Assembly (NCBI RefSeq): GCF_039655865.1
Contig: NZ_JBBYXL010000001.1
Location: forward strand, 596,356 to 660,355
Source of the DNA: Prosthecobacter sp. SYSU 5D2
GTDB lineage: Bacteria; Verrucomicrobiota; Verrucomicrobiia; Verrucomicrobiales; Verrucomicrobiaceae
Direction: 5' to 3'
DNA length: 64,000 nucleotides
Positions 8,525 to 16,777 of the stretch are shown piece by piece; the first letter of the stretch is position 1; every line of letters begins with the position of its first letter. Below the pieces are notes generated by a model. It made no database searches, was not told where the DNA came from, and was given only the letters and a program-made list of their open reading frames with translations. The position numbers were made by a program, and so were the translations under genes.

Positions 8525-10297
8525 TTAATATACGTCCCGCTGGTAGCGGCGGGCTTTTTTGAGGTCCTCAATGTAGGACTCGGCGGCTTCGCGTGATTTG
8601 CCGCCCTGTTTTTCGACCACGGTGAGGAGGGCTTCGTTCACATCGTGGGCCATGCGGGTGGCATCGCCGCAGACGTAGAAGTGGGCACCTTCCTCCAGCC
8701 AGGCATACAGCTCCTTGGCACGCTCGAGCATGCGCTGCTGCACGTAGATCTTCTCGGGCTGGTCACGGGAGAAGGCGACGTCCAGTTTGGTCAGCGTTTT
8801 GCTGGCCAGATGGTCCTGCCATTCCGTCTGGTAAAGGAAGTCGAACATGTAGCGCTGGTCGCCAAAGAAGAGCCAGGATTTGCCTTTCTGCTCCAGGGCG
8901 GCGCGATGCTCCACAAAGGCGCGGAAGGGAGCCACACCGGTGCCTGGGCCGACCATGATGATGGGGGTATCCCCGGACTCTGGCAGGCGGAAGTTTTTGT
9001 TCTGGTTGGTATAAACCGGGACTTTGTCCCCCGCTTTGACGAGGTCGGCCAGGTAGGTGGAGGTGACGCCTTTGCGGTGACGGCCAAAGGTTTCATACCG
9101 CACGGAGGCGATGGTGAGGTGGACTTCATCCGGATGCGCCAGCGGGCTGGAGGCAATGGAATAAAGGCGCGGCGGCAGGGGGCGCAGGATGGAGATGAGG
9201 GCTTCCGGGGACAGGCCCTTGGGGGCGAAGTCTTCCAGGGCGTCCACGATCCAGCGGCCATGGAGGTAGTCCTTGAGCTTTTCCTTGGCGGGTTCCGCCA
9301 AAAGGGTGGCCAGTTTTTTGGATTTGGTGACTTCCTGGAGCTTGGCCAGCACCGGGCGGGAAAGCGCGGTGATGTCCAGGTTTTCCTGGAGGGCATAGTT
9401 AAGCGCCTTGGGGCCGACATCGGGCACCTGCACGGTTTCAGAGCCGGTCAGCTTGGCAGCCTTCATGAGGTCTTCGACCACATCCGGGGCATTGATGGGG
9501 ATGACGCCGAGGGAATCGCCCGGCTCATAGGTGAGGCCGGAGCCTTCCAGGGAGAGTTCGTAGTGCCAGGTTTCCTTGGCGGTGCCTTTGCCATTCAGCA
9601 GCACGCGCTCCTTCAGCTCGGCAGCGAAGGGATTGGCCTTGTCATATTCGGTGGCGACTGGAAGGGCAAAACCGGTGAAGACCGGGGCGGGGGCGACGGC
9701 TGCCACGGCGGGGCCAAAGGCAGTCAATGCTCCGTCCAGCCAGGCACGGTGGGGTTTTTCATACTGCAGGTCGCAGTCCACACGGGGGTGAATGCGCTGG
9801 GCCCCGAAGGATTCCAGGCGGGCATCGAAGTCCTTGCCCATCTGGCAAAACTTTTCATACGAGGTGTCGCCGAGGGAGCAGACGGAGAAACGCAGCTTGG
9901 GCAGGCTGAGCGTTTCGGTCATGAAGGCCTTGTAGAAAGCGGTGGCGGTTTCTGGTGGCTCGCCGTCGCCCCAGGTGCTGATGATGACCAGGAGGTTTTC
10001 CACCTTGGCGAGATCCGCAGGCTGGATGTCCGCCATGTTTTTGACGGTCGGGGCGAAGCCGCGCTTCTTGGCTTCCTTCGCGGAGAGGTCGGCCAGCTTT
10101 TCCGAATTCCCGGACTCGGACCCGTAAAGGATGGTGAGCTTCAAGGCGGCAGCCGCTGGGACGACGACGGCGGGCGCTGCGTCCCCTGCGGACAGATAAC
10201 CGGCGAGCCAGAAGCGCTGGGCAGGTGAGAAACTCGCGATGAGGCCATCCAGGGCCCGGCGGAGGTCAGGTGAAAAGGGGGAGTGCTCAGGAAGCAT
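8525..10297 (-). CDS. cysJ: Sulfite reductase flavoprotein alpha subunit
   Basis: CysJ passes electrons from NADPH through FAD and FMN to CysI. The 590-residue protein has a flavodoxin domain (FMN loop YGSESGNSEKLA, about residues 58-69), a CYPOR-type FAD-binding domain (RLYSIASS near residue 385) and a C-terminal NADPH domain (VGPGTGVAPFRAF, then FGDQR and the C-terminal YQRDVY). I chose the ATG at 10297; a TTG at 10339 would add 14 residues outside the conserved region. The gene is first in a cysJ-cysI operon; the long upstream region probably carries its promoter. Confidence 0.95.
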   Translation of the reverse strand: MLPEHSPFSPDLRRALDGLIASFSPAQRFWLAGYLSAGDAAPAVVVPAAAALKLTILYGSESGNSEKLADLSAKEAKKRGFAPTVKNMADIQPADLAKVENLLVIISTWGDGEPPETATAFYKAFMTETLSLPKLRFSVCSLGDTSYEKFCQMGKDFDARLESFGAQRIHPRVDCDLQYEKPHRAWLDGALTAFGPAVAAVAPAPVFTGFALPVATEYDKANPFAAELKERVLLNGKGTAKETWHYELSLEGSGLTYEPGDSLGVIPINAPDVVEDLMKAAKLTGSETVQVPDVGPKALNYALQENLDITALSRPVLAKLQEVTKSKKLATLLAEPAKEKLKDYLHGRWIVDALEDFAPKGLSPEALISILRPLPPRLYSIASSPLAHPDEVHLTIASVRYETFGRHRKGVTSTYLADLVKAGDKVPVYTNQNKNFRLPESGDTPIIMVGPGTGVAPFRAFVEHRAALEQKGKSWLFFGDQRYMFDFLYQTEWQDHLASKTLTKLDVAFSRDQPEKIYVQQRMLERAKELYAWLEEGAHFYVCGDATRMAHDVNEALLTVVEKQGGKSREAAESYIEDLKKARRYQRDVY

Positions 10298-10542
10298 TTC
10301 GGGAGTATTTCGCAGGAGGGTGGGACTGAAAACCGTCAAGCCGGGGCGTGGCGGGCGTCTAAATTAGCCAAAATCGGGCTGTCGTCGAGTATTCGTGTGA
10401 AATGAGAGGTGGTTAGGGGTGGAAAAAAGGCCGAAAGGGACGGTAAACGGGATTCATGAGGGCAAGATGCCGGGTCCATGCAAGGCGGACAGATGCAGAA
10501 GGGTGGAATTTGGCAGGATACAGGTGGGGATGAGATTGGAAT

Positions 10543-10680
10543 TGGGCGGGCATGGCGCACTCAGGGGCAGGTTGATGGTGCCCGTATGTCACCAACTTTG
10601 TCGAAAGCGGCGCTGCCGAGGCAATGACTTGCGTCTTGCCTCTCTGCGCCGCAGTCCGTGACGCTTTGCGACTGCGATGG
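10543..10680. repeat. Diverged intergenic repeat, copy A
   Basis: This stretch resembles 12936-13070. Shared blocks include GCGGGCATGGC-CACT-AGGGG and CGCA-TCC-TGACGCTT-GCG-CTGCG, in the same order and with similar spacing. Both copies are intergenic and non-coding. Related intergenic repeats are familiar to me from Verrucomicrobiota genomes, where they are often mis-annotated as small proteins beginning ECGG or ECGD on the minus strand. That family link is inference. Confidence 0.6.
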
Positions 10681-10879
10681 CCGGGTGAGTGAACGGCAGC
10701 CCTTAAATTCATTTGGCGCGTTAAAGTATTTTAACACAGCTCTTTAAATGCATTTGGAGCGGTTGGTGAATTTATAAACGCCCGAAAGGCCGGATCTGAG
10801 CCTTCAGCGCCACACGGCACCCGCTTTAGACCTGTCTTACGGCACGACCTACCTCAGCCGTCACGCATCTACTCAAACA

Positions 10880-10913
10880 TACGTCAAATCTGACGTACGT
10901 TGATTCTGACGTA
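10880..10913. promoter_or_regulatory. Cluster of three TGACGTA half-sites, candidate operator
   Basis: TACGTCA at 10880-10886 and TGACGTA at 10891-10897 form a perfect 7-bp inverted repeat with a 4-base spacer. A third TGACGTA stands at 10907-10913. This looks like a dimer-binding operator with an extra half-site. The nearest start on the minus strand is cysJ, about 580 bases away, so the regulated gene is unclear. A similar dyad, ACGTC-tgt-GACGT, lies in the metal-efflux promoter at 20043-20055. Confidence 0.35.
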
Positions 10914-10937
10914 TATCGCATAGCACCGTGTGCCTGG

Positions 10938-11020
10938 CTGCAAGGCTCCCACGTCCTGTTTCCATTCCGATCGCCATACCCGCGCGGAATGGAAACAAGG
11001 CGGTTATCCTGCGAGGCTCC
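10938..11020. repeat. Inverted repeat flanked by direct repeats
   Basis: TGTTTCCATTCC (10957-10968) and GGAATGGAAACA (10986-10997) are perfect 12-bp inverted repeats around a 17-base loop. They are flanked by near-identical 12-mers, CTGCAAGGCTCC (10938-10949) and CTGCGAGGCTCC (11009-11020). The right copy abuts the stop of the NERD gene. It could be a terminator for that gene (no T-run), or a small mobile-element scar with duplicated target. Confidence 0.4.
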
Positions 11021-11926
11021 TCATCCCAAGGCCGCATAATCAAGGTCTGAGCACTGTTTGCGCAGATGCCGCATCACCGCGTCCGTCTCTGCTTCTGTCA
11101 TCTGGCGAGGGAAGCGCTGGGTGATGAAGCCTGCCAGGCGTGTGTAGCTTTCCACCAAAACTGGGGCCTTGGGCGGACCGCCAGTGACAAACCAGCCCGG
11201 AAAGGTCAGAGCCGGGTGCACCTTCGTGTCCACATTCAGGTGCTTCTTCAGGTCCTTGCGCAGCCATTCAGCAGTTCGCTCAGCTTGTTCCAGTTCGCGG
11301 GTGCTAGTTCTCCGAGGCCAGCAGAGCATCTCTCCATTGTAGGTCACCTTGTGGCCATCCTTGGTGTCCTTTGGCTTCCGGTGGGTCTTGGTCTCCACCA
11401 CGACCACGACTCCGTTACCAACGACGACGTGATCCAGGTTAAATGGCCCGCCGCCGCCGATGCAAGGCACGTCGTGGAACACCTCATAGCCCTTCTGCTT
11501 CAGACACTCCAATTGATCCGCAACGGCCCGCTCGCCAAACCAACCCAGCCGGTGATTAATGATCCCGTCCATGAACTTGTACATCCACCGTAAAGCCAGG
11601 CCAAGACTTAGCAACATTGGAACGACCGCCCAGACCAGCCACCACACAGACCCCTTTGGAATGATGCTGTTTGTCAGCTTCACGCTCAAAACAAAGACCG
11701 CCAGAGGAACCATCGTCATCACGGCTAGACGCCATGCGAATCCTTCGAAGGAACCCTCCATTTTCAGCCTCAAATGCTCCCCTGGTTGACGCCTCAACCG
11801 GATGTCTTCCCCCAACGGATGTTTGGTACGCCGCCTCCTCAGCCGCCAGGAAAAAGAGCCCAAAAAGAGGGCGATGACCACAACGAAATAGATGAGCCAC
11901 CAAAAGCTCTGCCAGGGAATTTGCAT
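11021..11926 (-). CDS. NERD-domain membrane protein
   Basis: The 301-residue product has three hydrophobic segments: about residues 8-26 (WLIYFVVVIALFLGSF), 64-84 (MTMVPLAVFVLSV) and 92-115 (WWLVWAVVPMLLSLGLAL). A nuclease-related NERD domain follows (about 128-230): GWFGERAVADQLE, DVPCIGGGGPFNLDHVVVG and VVVVETKTHRK. The D-(x)n-E-T-K arrangement matches the proposed PD-(D/E)xK-like core. Family members are linked to DNA processing, mostly on mobile elements, but no role is proven here. I chose the ATG at 11926, preceded by AAGAGA, over one at 11959. Flanking DNA is AT-richer than neighbours, so it may be acquired. Confidence 0.8.
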   Translation of the reverse strand: MQIPWQSFWWLIYFVVVIALFLGSFSWRLRRRRTKHPLGEDIRLRRQPGEHLRLKMEGSFEGFAWRLAVMTMVPLAVFVLSVKLTNSIIPKGSVWWLVWAVVPMLLSLGLALRWMYKFMDGIINHRLGWFGERAVADQLECLKQKGYEVFHDVPCIGGGGPFNLDHVVVGNGVVVVVETKTHRKPKDTKDGHKVTYNGEMLCWPRRTSTRELEQAERTAEWLRKDLKKHLNVDTKVHPALTFPGWFVTGGPPKAPVLVESYTRLAGFITQRFPRQMTEAETDAVMRHLRKQCSDLDYAALG

Positions 11927-12060
11927 TTTTTCTCTTGGCAAAAAGACCCAGCTAATCAAGTAATTTTACATTAAGATTAATGCTGCAAATTTTCCTCCGC
12001 TTCAACGACCGTTTCATTGCGCCCGCCTGTGGATGACGCGCCATGATTGACACCCGCTAC

Positions 12061-12666
12061 TTACAAGGCTCTCTTCAGCGAACAGCGTGTCATACGCCTT
12101 ATGGTACGAACACAGAGTTTGAGCAACCAGATGGTCGTGACCAATACCATCACGAAGAAAAGCCAGCGGCTGGGATAGATACGTTTATGAGCCAGTTTGG
12201 CAGGATTTTGAAACCAGGCATGGATCAGCCCTTCTTCATCCTTTCCCTTTTGGACAGAGGCACTGAAGTAATCTCCTTCATGGATATGGTGGAACCGCCA
12301 CCACTTCTCCTGCCCGGCATACTTGACCGGTAGGGTGACCTCCTGCTCATGCCCATGCAATACCACGCTGCCCACCTCCGAATAGGCGTCCAGGCGTGGA
12401 CTGTGCGCCTCACTATTTTTTGTGATCCTTCGGAGGAGGCCGATGCTTTCCGCAATCTCGGCGTCCGACTGGAATAAGTAGATTTTGAAATTTGAATAGA
12501 AAAGCCTTCGGTCCACTTCCACCCATTCGATTTTGGTAACGCCAAGCTCCGCTACCGACGCACTTCCATTCACAACGTCCCAGGGATGAAACTCCTCATG
12601 AAACTCCGCCTGAGTCTGGGTGCAGGCAAGGCTGAACATGGCCATCAGGGTGGAGATATAGCGCAT
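12061..12666 (-). CDS. Hypothetical protein with signal peptide and C-terminal membrane helix
   Basis: I do not recognise a family. From the ATG at 12666 the 201 residues begin with a signal-like segment (YISTLMAMFSLACTQTQA). An extracytoplasmic stretch rich in W, H and E follows, and the protein ends with one helix (WLFFVMVLVTTIWLLKL) and a basic tail. The topology suggests a membrane-anchored periplasmic domain. This resembles DUF3592-like proteins (the IEWVEVDRRLFYSNFKIYL and HGHEQEVTLPVKYAG elements look like repeated beta strands), but only weakly. Isolated gene; AT-richer than the operon to its right. Confidence 0.6.
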   Translation of the reverse strand: MRYISTLMAMFSLACTQTQAEFHEEFHPWDVVNGSASVAELGVTKIEWVEVDRRLFYSNFKIYLFQSDAEIAESIGLLRRITKNSEAHSPRLDAYSEVGSVVLHGHEQEVTLPVKYAGQEKWWRFHHIHEGDYFSASVQKGKDEEGLIHAWFQNPAKLAHKRIYPSRWLFFVMVLVTTIWLLKLCVRTIRRMTRCSLKRAL

Positions 12667-12935
12667 ATAGGAGTGATGAAGCAGAGACTGTTGAGGCCCG
12701 GCATTCAAGAGTCATCCAACGATTTAGCCGACCCGACGAAATACCCCGTTTCTATTCTGCTTGGGTTTAGGGGAACAAAATGAAAACGAGAAATCGGGCT
12801 TCCTTTTACCGGTCAGCGGCACCGTCGAGGTTTCCAAGGTCCACAGGAGGCGGAGGGCTTGGAAGAAGGTGCAAATTGCTGGTGGCGTAAATAAAGCGGG
12901 CGGTGATGGGCTCGGTCGGGGGGCGATCTGGGAAC

Positions 12936-13070
12936 CGGGCGGGCATGGCCCACTTAGGGGAGTTTGGTGGGGGAGGAGGTCGGGGGCTTCGGCGGGAGCG
13001 GTGTCGTCGAGGCAAGGTTGCCCTTGCCTCTTTTCCACCGCACTCCATGACGCTTCGCGGCTGCGGGGAT
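12936..13070. repeat. Diverged intergenic repeat, copy B
   Basis: Second copy of the element at 10543-10680, same orientation. Small frames across it on both strands are low-complexity R/P-rich and are not credible genes. The rest of the 480-base gap (12667-13147) shows only two hairpins, at 13080-13093 and 13112-13138. Confidence 0.6.
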
Positions 13071-13079
13071 GCACACTGA

Positions 13080-13093
13080 CCGGCTAAAGCCGG
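13080..13093. repeat. Short hairpin CCGGCT/AGCCGG
   Basis: CCGGCT at 13080-13085 and AGCCGG at 13088-13093 form a 6-bp stem with a 2-base loop, directly after repeat copy B. It is probably part of the same intergenic repeat rather than a terminator, as no T-run follows. Confidence 0.4.
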
Positions 13094-13111
13094 AACTACA
13101 ATACGTTGACG

Positions 13112-13138
13112 GGGAGGGGACTTGGCAAGTCCCGCTCC
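13112..13138 (-). terminator. Stem-loop at the end of the metal-efflux operon
   Basis: GGGACTT (13117-13123) pairs with AAGTCCC (13127-13133) around loop GGC, with further GAG/CTC pairing after one mismatch. It lies about 10 bases beyond the last stop of the leftward efflux operon. The minus-strand tail is C-rich, not T-rich, so it is a weak intrinsic terminator at best. Confidence 0.4.
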
Positions 13139-13147
13139 TTGTTCAGA

Positions 13148-13573
13148 TCAGTCTTTGCACTGGCAGAGCCATTCGGCTTTGTTGCAGCCGGAGCAGTTGC
13201 TGGTGTCGTAGGCCATGCGGGCGGTGATGGGCTTGGAATCGGGGGTGGGGCGGTATTGGAGGATGAGCCACTGGCCTTCGGCGATGACGGGGAGGGTGAA
13301 GCCTTTTTTATCCTTTTCGACGGTGATGCGGGTGGGCTTGTCGCGGTCGCCGGTGCTGGCGGTGAGCTCCTGTTTGTCCAGGGAGACGGGTTTCATGTCC
13401 TTGTCGAGGAGGGCGATGTGGAACTGGCCTTTTTTAACGGTGACCTCGCCGTGCATGGTTTCGTCTTTGCTGAATTCGACGATGCGGCCGCCGTTGGGGC
13501 CGAGTTCGACGCCTTCATGGGCGAAGGTGAAGGCGGTGATGAGGCTGAGGAGGGCGATGAGTCTGGTTTTCAT
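13148..13573 (-). CDS. Small secreted protein of the metal-efflux operon
   Basis: The 141-residue product has a signal peptide (TRLIALLSLITAFTFA) followed by HEGVELGPNGGRIVEF, a segment I associate with small periplasmic proteins encoded next to heavy-metal RND pumps. A beta-rich middle follows. The C-terminus has four cysteines, CSGC and CQC (NCSGCNKAEWLCQCKD), a plausible metal-binding site. It starts 47 bases after the RND pump stop and is the last gene of the operon. A role as a periplasmic metal sink or chaperone is inference. Confidence 0.7.
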   Translation of the reverse strand: MKTRLIALLSLITAFTFAHEGVELGPNGGRIVEFSKDETMHGEVTVKKGQFHIALLDKDMKPVSLDKQELTASTGDRDKPTRITVEKDKKGFTLPVIAEGQWLILQYRPTPDSKPITARMAYDTSNCSGCNKAEWLCQCKD

Positions 13574-13620
13574 GGTGGGATGCTATTCTATTGGGCTGGG
13601 TGTGTTTGTGTGGTTTCTTT

Positions 13621-16600
13621 TTAATGAGCGGCTGGGGCTGCCAGGCGCAAAGCTTTTTCCGCTGCGCGCCGTCCGAAGACGGAGAATACGGCGGGAGTGA
13701 CAGCAAAATCCAATAATGTGCTGCTAATGAGGCCGCCGACGATGCAGACGGCGACGGGGTGGAGGATCTCTTTTCCTGGCTCGCCAGCGGCGAGGACGAG
13801 GGGAATGAGGGCGATGCCGGCGCTGAGGGCGGTCATGGTGACGGGGACGAGGCGCTCCAGGGTGCCGCGCTCGATCATGGCGCGGCTGAAGTTTTCGCCC
13901 TCGTGCTTCATGAGGTGGAGGTAATGGCTGAGCATCATGATGCCATTGCGCGCGGCGACGCCGCCGACGGCGATGAATCCGACGAGGGTGGCGATGCTGA
14001 TATTCCCCACCAGCAGCCAAGTGAGGGCGAGGCTGCCCATGAGGGCGAGGGGGAGGTTTAACAAGACCTGGCAGGCGAGCATGAGGCTGCGGAAGTATCC
14101 CCACAGCAGCAGGAGAATGACGAGAAGGACGATAGCGAAGAGGATGAGGATGCGCTGGGTGGCCTCCTGCTGGGCCTGGAACTCGCCCTCATAACTGATG
14201 AAAAATCCCTCCGGCAGGGTGACTTTTTCAGCGACCTTATTTTGAAGCTGGGCAACGAGGGTGCCGACATCGCGGGCGCTGGGCTTGATGCTGACGACAA
14301 AGCGGCGCTGGCTGCCCTCCCGCTGGATGGCATTGGGGCCTTTGGCCTCGCGCACCTGGGCGACGAGGCGGAGGGGAATGCGGGGGCCGCGAGTGGTCTC
14401 GATGGGCAGGCTGGCGATTTTTTCGGCGGAATCGCGCAGGTTTTCCGGCAGGCGGATGGCAAGGCCGATGGTGCGCTGGCCATCGCGAAGCTCGGCCACA
14501 TTTTGGCCACCGACGAGGGTGGAGAGGACTTCGTTGAGGCGGCCGGGAGTGATGCCATAAGCGGCGGCGCGGTCGCGATCTGCCTCGATGCGGAGCTGGG
14601 GGATGAAGGACTGCTGGTCGAGCTTGGCGTCTTCAAATCCGGGGATGGTCCGGGCAAGAGTTTGTACCTGGGTGCCGAGGGCGCGCAGGGTTTCCAGATC
14701 CGGGCCGAAGATCTTGATGGCGACGGGGGCGGAGACGCCGCTGAGCATGTGGCCGATGCGGTCGGCGAGGGGACCGGTAAGGACACTGAAGGTACCGGGC
14801 ACGGTACGGATGCGGTCGCGAATGTCGGCGAGGATTTCTGCGCGGCTGCGGCCGGAGGTGGCATTGAAGTCCACATCCATCTCGGCGGAGCTGATGGGGA
14901 CCACGTGGTCGCCACGCTCGGCGCGGCCCAGGCGGCGACCGACCTGCCGGACCTCAGGCACCTGCATGATGAGAGATTCCACGACATCGGCCATGCGATT
15001 GGTTTCTTCCAGGGAGGAGCCGGGGGCGGCGGTCATGGAGACGAGGGCGGTCTCCTCTTCGAAGGCGGGGAGGAAATCCTGGCCCATGCGGGGATACAGC
15101 ATGGCGGCGGCGAGCAGCAGCATGAAGGTGAGGCCGATGATGAGGAAAGGCTGGCTGAGGCTGAGGCGGAGGATGGTGTTTTTCAGCAGCCATTTGAAGG
15201 CGGCGGTGAAGCGGCCTTCGTGATGCTCCTGGCCGACTTTCGGCTTTAACAGCAGCGAGCAGAGCACCGGTATAACCGATAGTGATACCACGAACGAGGC
15301 CAGCATGGACAGGATGGTGGCGATGGCGATGGGACCGAAGAGGCGGCCCTCAACCCCGGTGAGGCCTAACAAGGGAAGGAAAACCAGGATGATGAGGACG
15401 GTGGCGTAGAGGATGGAATTTCGAACTTCGCCGGAGGCATTGGCAATGATGGTGAGCTGATGGGCCTGCTGCCTGACGGGATCTGGCTGGCCTTTTAAAA
15501 CCGGCGGTCCGGCACCGGCCTGACGCAGCCGGCGCCAGACGTTTTCGACATCCACGATGGCATCATCCACCACCATGCCGATGGCCACGGCGAGGCCGCC
15601 GAGGGTCATGCTATTGACACTGATGCCGAGCATCTGGAAGACCAGAATGGTGATGGCAAAAGACAATGGCATGGCCATGAGGGTGATGAAGGTGGTGCGC
15701 ACATTCAGCAGGAAAAGAAAGATGACGATGGTGACCATGATGGCCCCATCGCGAATGGCCTCCTGGAGGTTGCCAATGGCGTGCTCGATGAAATCCGCCT
15801 GGCGGAAAAGTACGATGGCTTCGACACCGGCAGGCAGGGTGGGCTGGAGGCCGGCGAGGGCTTCTTCGATCTGGCGGGTGAGCGTGAGGGTGTCAAAACC
15901 GGGGGCTTTGGTGACGCTCATGATGACGCCCCGGGTGCCATTGACACTGGCATCTCCACGCATGGGCTCGACGCCCCAGGCGACCTGGGCGACATCGCCA
16001 ATGGTGACGATGCGGTCATCGGCGTGACGGATGACGGTTCGCGAGAAGTCCTCCAGATTGACGGTCATGGCGAGGTTTCGGACCATGATCTCGCGTGGGC
16101 CGGCATTGAGGAAACCGCCGGTGGTGTTGGTGGCGGACTCACGCACGGCACGCTCAAGGTCTTCAAAGGTAACGCCGTGGGCCTGCATTTTCAGAGGGTC
16201 GGGCTGAATTTGAAGCTGCTTCACACCGCCGCCCATGTTGAGCACTTCGGCGATGCCGGGGATGGCCTGAAGACGGCGGCGGATGGTCCAGTCGGCCAGG
16301 CTGCGGACTTCCATGGCGGGGACTTTTCCATCAGTGCTGCGGACGCCGACGAGGAGGATTTCACCCATCAAAGAAGCCACGGGCGTGAGGAAGGGCTGGG
16401 TGTCCGGTGGCAGGGTGCCACGGGCTCCGGCCAGGCGCTCTTGAACAAACTGGCGTGCGCGGTAGATGTCCGTGCCCCAGGCGAATTCCGCAAACACCAG
16501 CGACAGGGAGATGTCCGATGTGGAGCGAAGCCGGGTGAGGCCGGCGACACCCATGAGGGAGCTTTCGATGGGCTGGGTGATGAGTGCCTCCACCTCCTCT

Positions 16601-16773
16601 GGTGCGAGGCCTGGGGCCTCCGTGAGGATGGTGACGGTGGGTTTGGTGAGGTCTGGAAGGACCTCGACTGGCAGCTCGCGGACGGTGCGGGCACCCATGA
16701 CCAGAATGAGGACGCACGCGCCGATAATCATGGCGCGGTGGTGCAGGGACCAGAGGATGAGGCGGTTCAGCAT
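13621..16773 (-). CDS. Heavy-metal RND efflux pump, CusA/CzcA family
   Basis: The 1050-residue inner-membrane pump is the proton-driven part of a tripartite metal exporter. N-terminal helix 1 starts at LILWSLHHRAMIIG. The porter segment VEVLPDLTKPTVTILTEA is typical of the HME-RND branch (it reads D-L/F-S/T-x-P in many). The middle TM block contains GLAVAIGMVVDDAIVDVENVWRR, with the proton-relay aspartates, and a second block with VGFIAVGGVAARNGIMML. I cannot assign Cu/Ag versus Zn/Co/Cd from memory of key residues alone. The start at 16773 lies 4 bases after the adaptor stop. Confidence 0.93.
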   Translation of the reverse strand: MLNRLILWSLHHRAMIIGACVLILVMGARTVRELPVEVLPDLTKPTVTILTEAPGLAPEEVEALITQPIESSLMGVAGLTRLRSTSDISLSLVFAEFAWGTDIYRARQFVQERLAGARGTLPPDTQPFLTPVASLMGEILLVGVRSTDGKVPAMEVRSLADWTIRRRLQAIPGIAEVLNMGGGVKQLQIQPDPLKMQAHGVTFEDLERAVRESATNTTGGFLNAGPREIMVRNLAMTVNLEDFSRTVIRHADDRIVTIGDVAQVAWGVEPMRGDASVNGTRGVIMSVTKAPGFDTLTLTRQIEEALAGLQPTLPAGVEAIVLFRQADFIEHAIGNLQEAIRDGAIMVTIVIFLFLLNVRTTFITLMAMPLSFAITILVFQMLGISVNSMTLGGLAVAIGMVVDDAIVDVENVWRRLRQAGAGPPVLKGQPDPVRQQAHQLTIIANASGEVRNSILYATVLIILVFLPLLGLTGVEGRLFGPIAIATILSMLASFVVSLSVIPVLCSLLLKPKVGQEHHEGRFTAAFKWLLKNTILRLSLSQPFLIIGLTFMLLLAAAMLYPRMGQDFLPAFEEETALVSMTAAPGSSLEETNRMADVVESLIMQVPEVRQVGRRLGRAERGDHVVPISSAEMDVDFNATSGRSRAEILADIRDRIRTVPGTFSVLTGPLADRIGHMLSGVSAPVAIKIFGPDLETLRALGTQVQTLARTIPGFEDAKLDQQSFIPQLRIEADRDRAAAYGITPGRLNEVLSTLVGGQNVAELRDGQRTIGLAIRLPENLRDSAEKIASLPIETTRGPRIPLRLVAQVREAKGPNAIQREGSQRRFVVSIKPSARDVGTLVAQLQNKVAEKVTLPEGFFISYEGEFQAQQEATQRILILFAIVLLVILLLLWGYFRSLMLACQVLLNLPLALMGSLALTWLLVGNISIATLVGFIAVGGVAARNGIMMLSHYLHLMKHEGENFSRAMIERGTLERLVPVTMTALSAGIALIPLVLAAGEPGKEILHPVAVCIVGGLISSTLLDFAVTPAVFSVFGRRAAEKALRLAAPAAH

Positions 16774-16777
16774 GGGG

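Larger units (their letters stand above)
10298..11020. other. 723-base gene-poor region between cysJ and the NERD gene
   Basis: No convincing gene is present: short frames here are low-complexity and antisense-like. The stretch holds a diverged repeat (10543-10680), two similar AT-rich words (TTAAATTCATTTGG near 10704 and TTAAATGCATTTGG near 10744), a cluster of TGACGTA half-sites (10880-10913) and a 12-bp inverted repeat flanked by direct repeats (10938-11020). The cysJ promoter should lie at its left edge; the weak TAATTT-like box around 10362-10367 on the minus strand is only a guess. Confidence 0.6.

Noticed and set aside
8645..10228. 527-codon plus-strand frame antisense to cysJ
   Set aside because: Same reason: shadow of a GC-rich gene; cysJ motifs on the other strand are unambiguous.
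10336..10712. Short minus-strand frames upstream of cysJ
   Set aside because: Cys/His/Pro-rich, overlap each other and the intergenic repeat; no conserved feature.
12724..13087. Small frames over repeat copy B (e.g. one beginning MECGGKEA on the minus strand)
   Set aside because: They are translations of an intergenic repeat; such frames are a known annotation artefact in this group as far as I recall.
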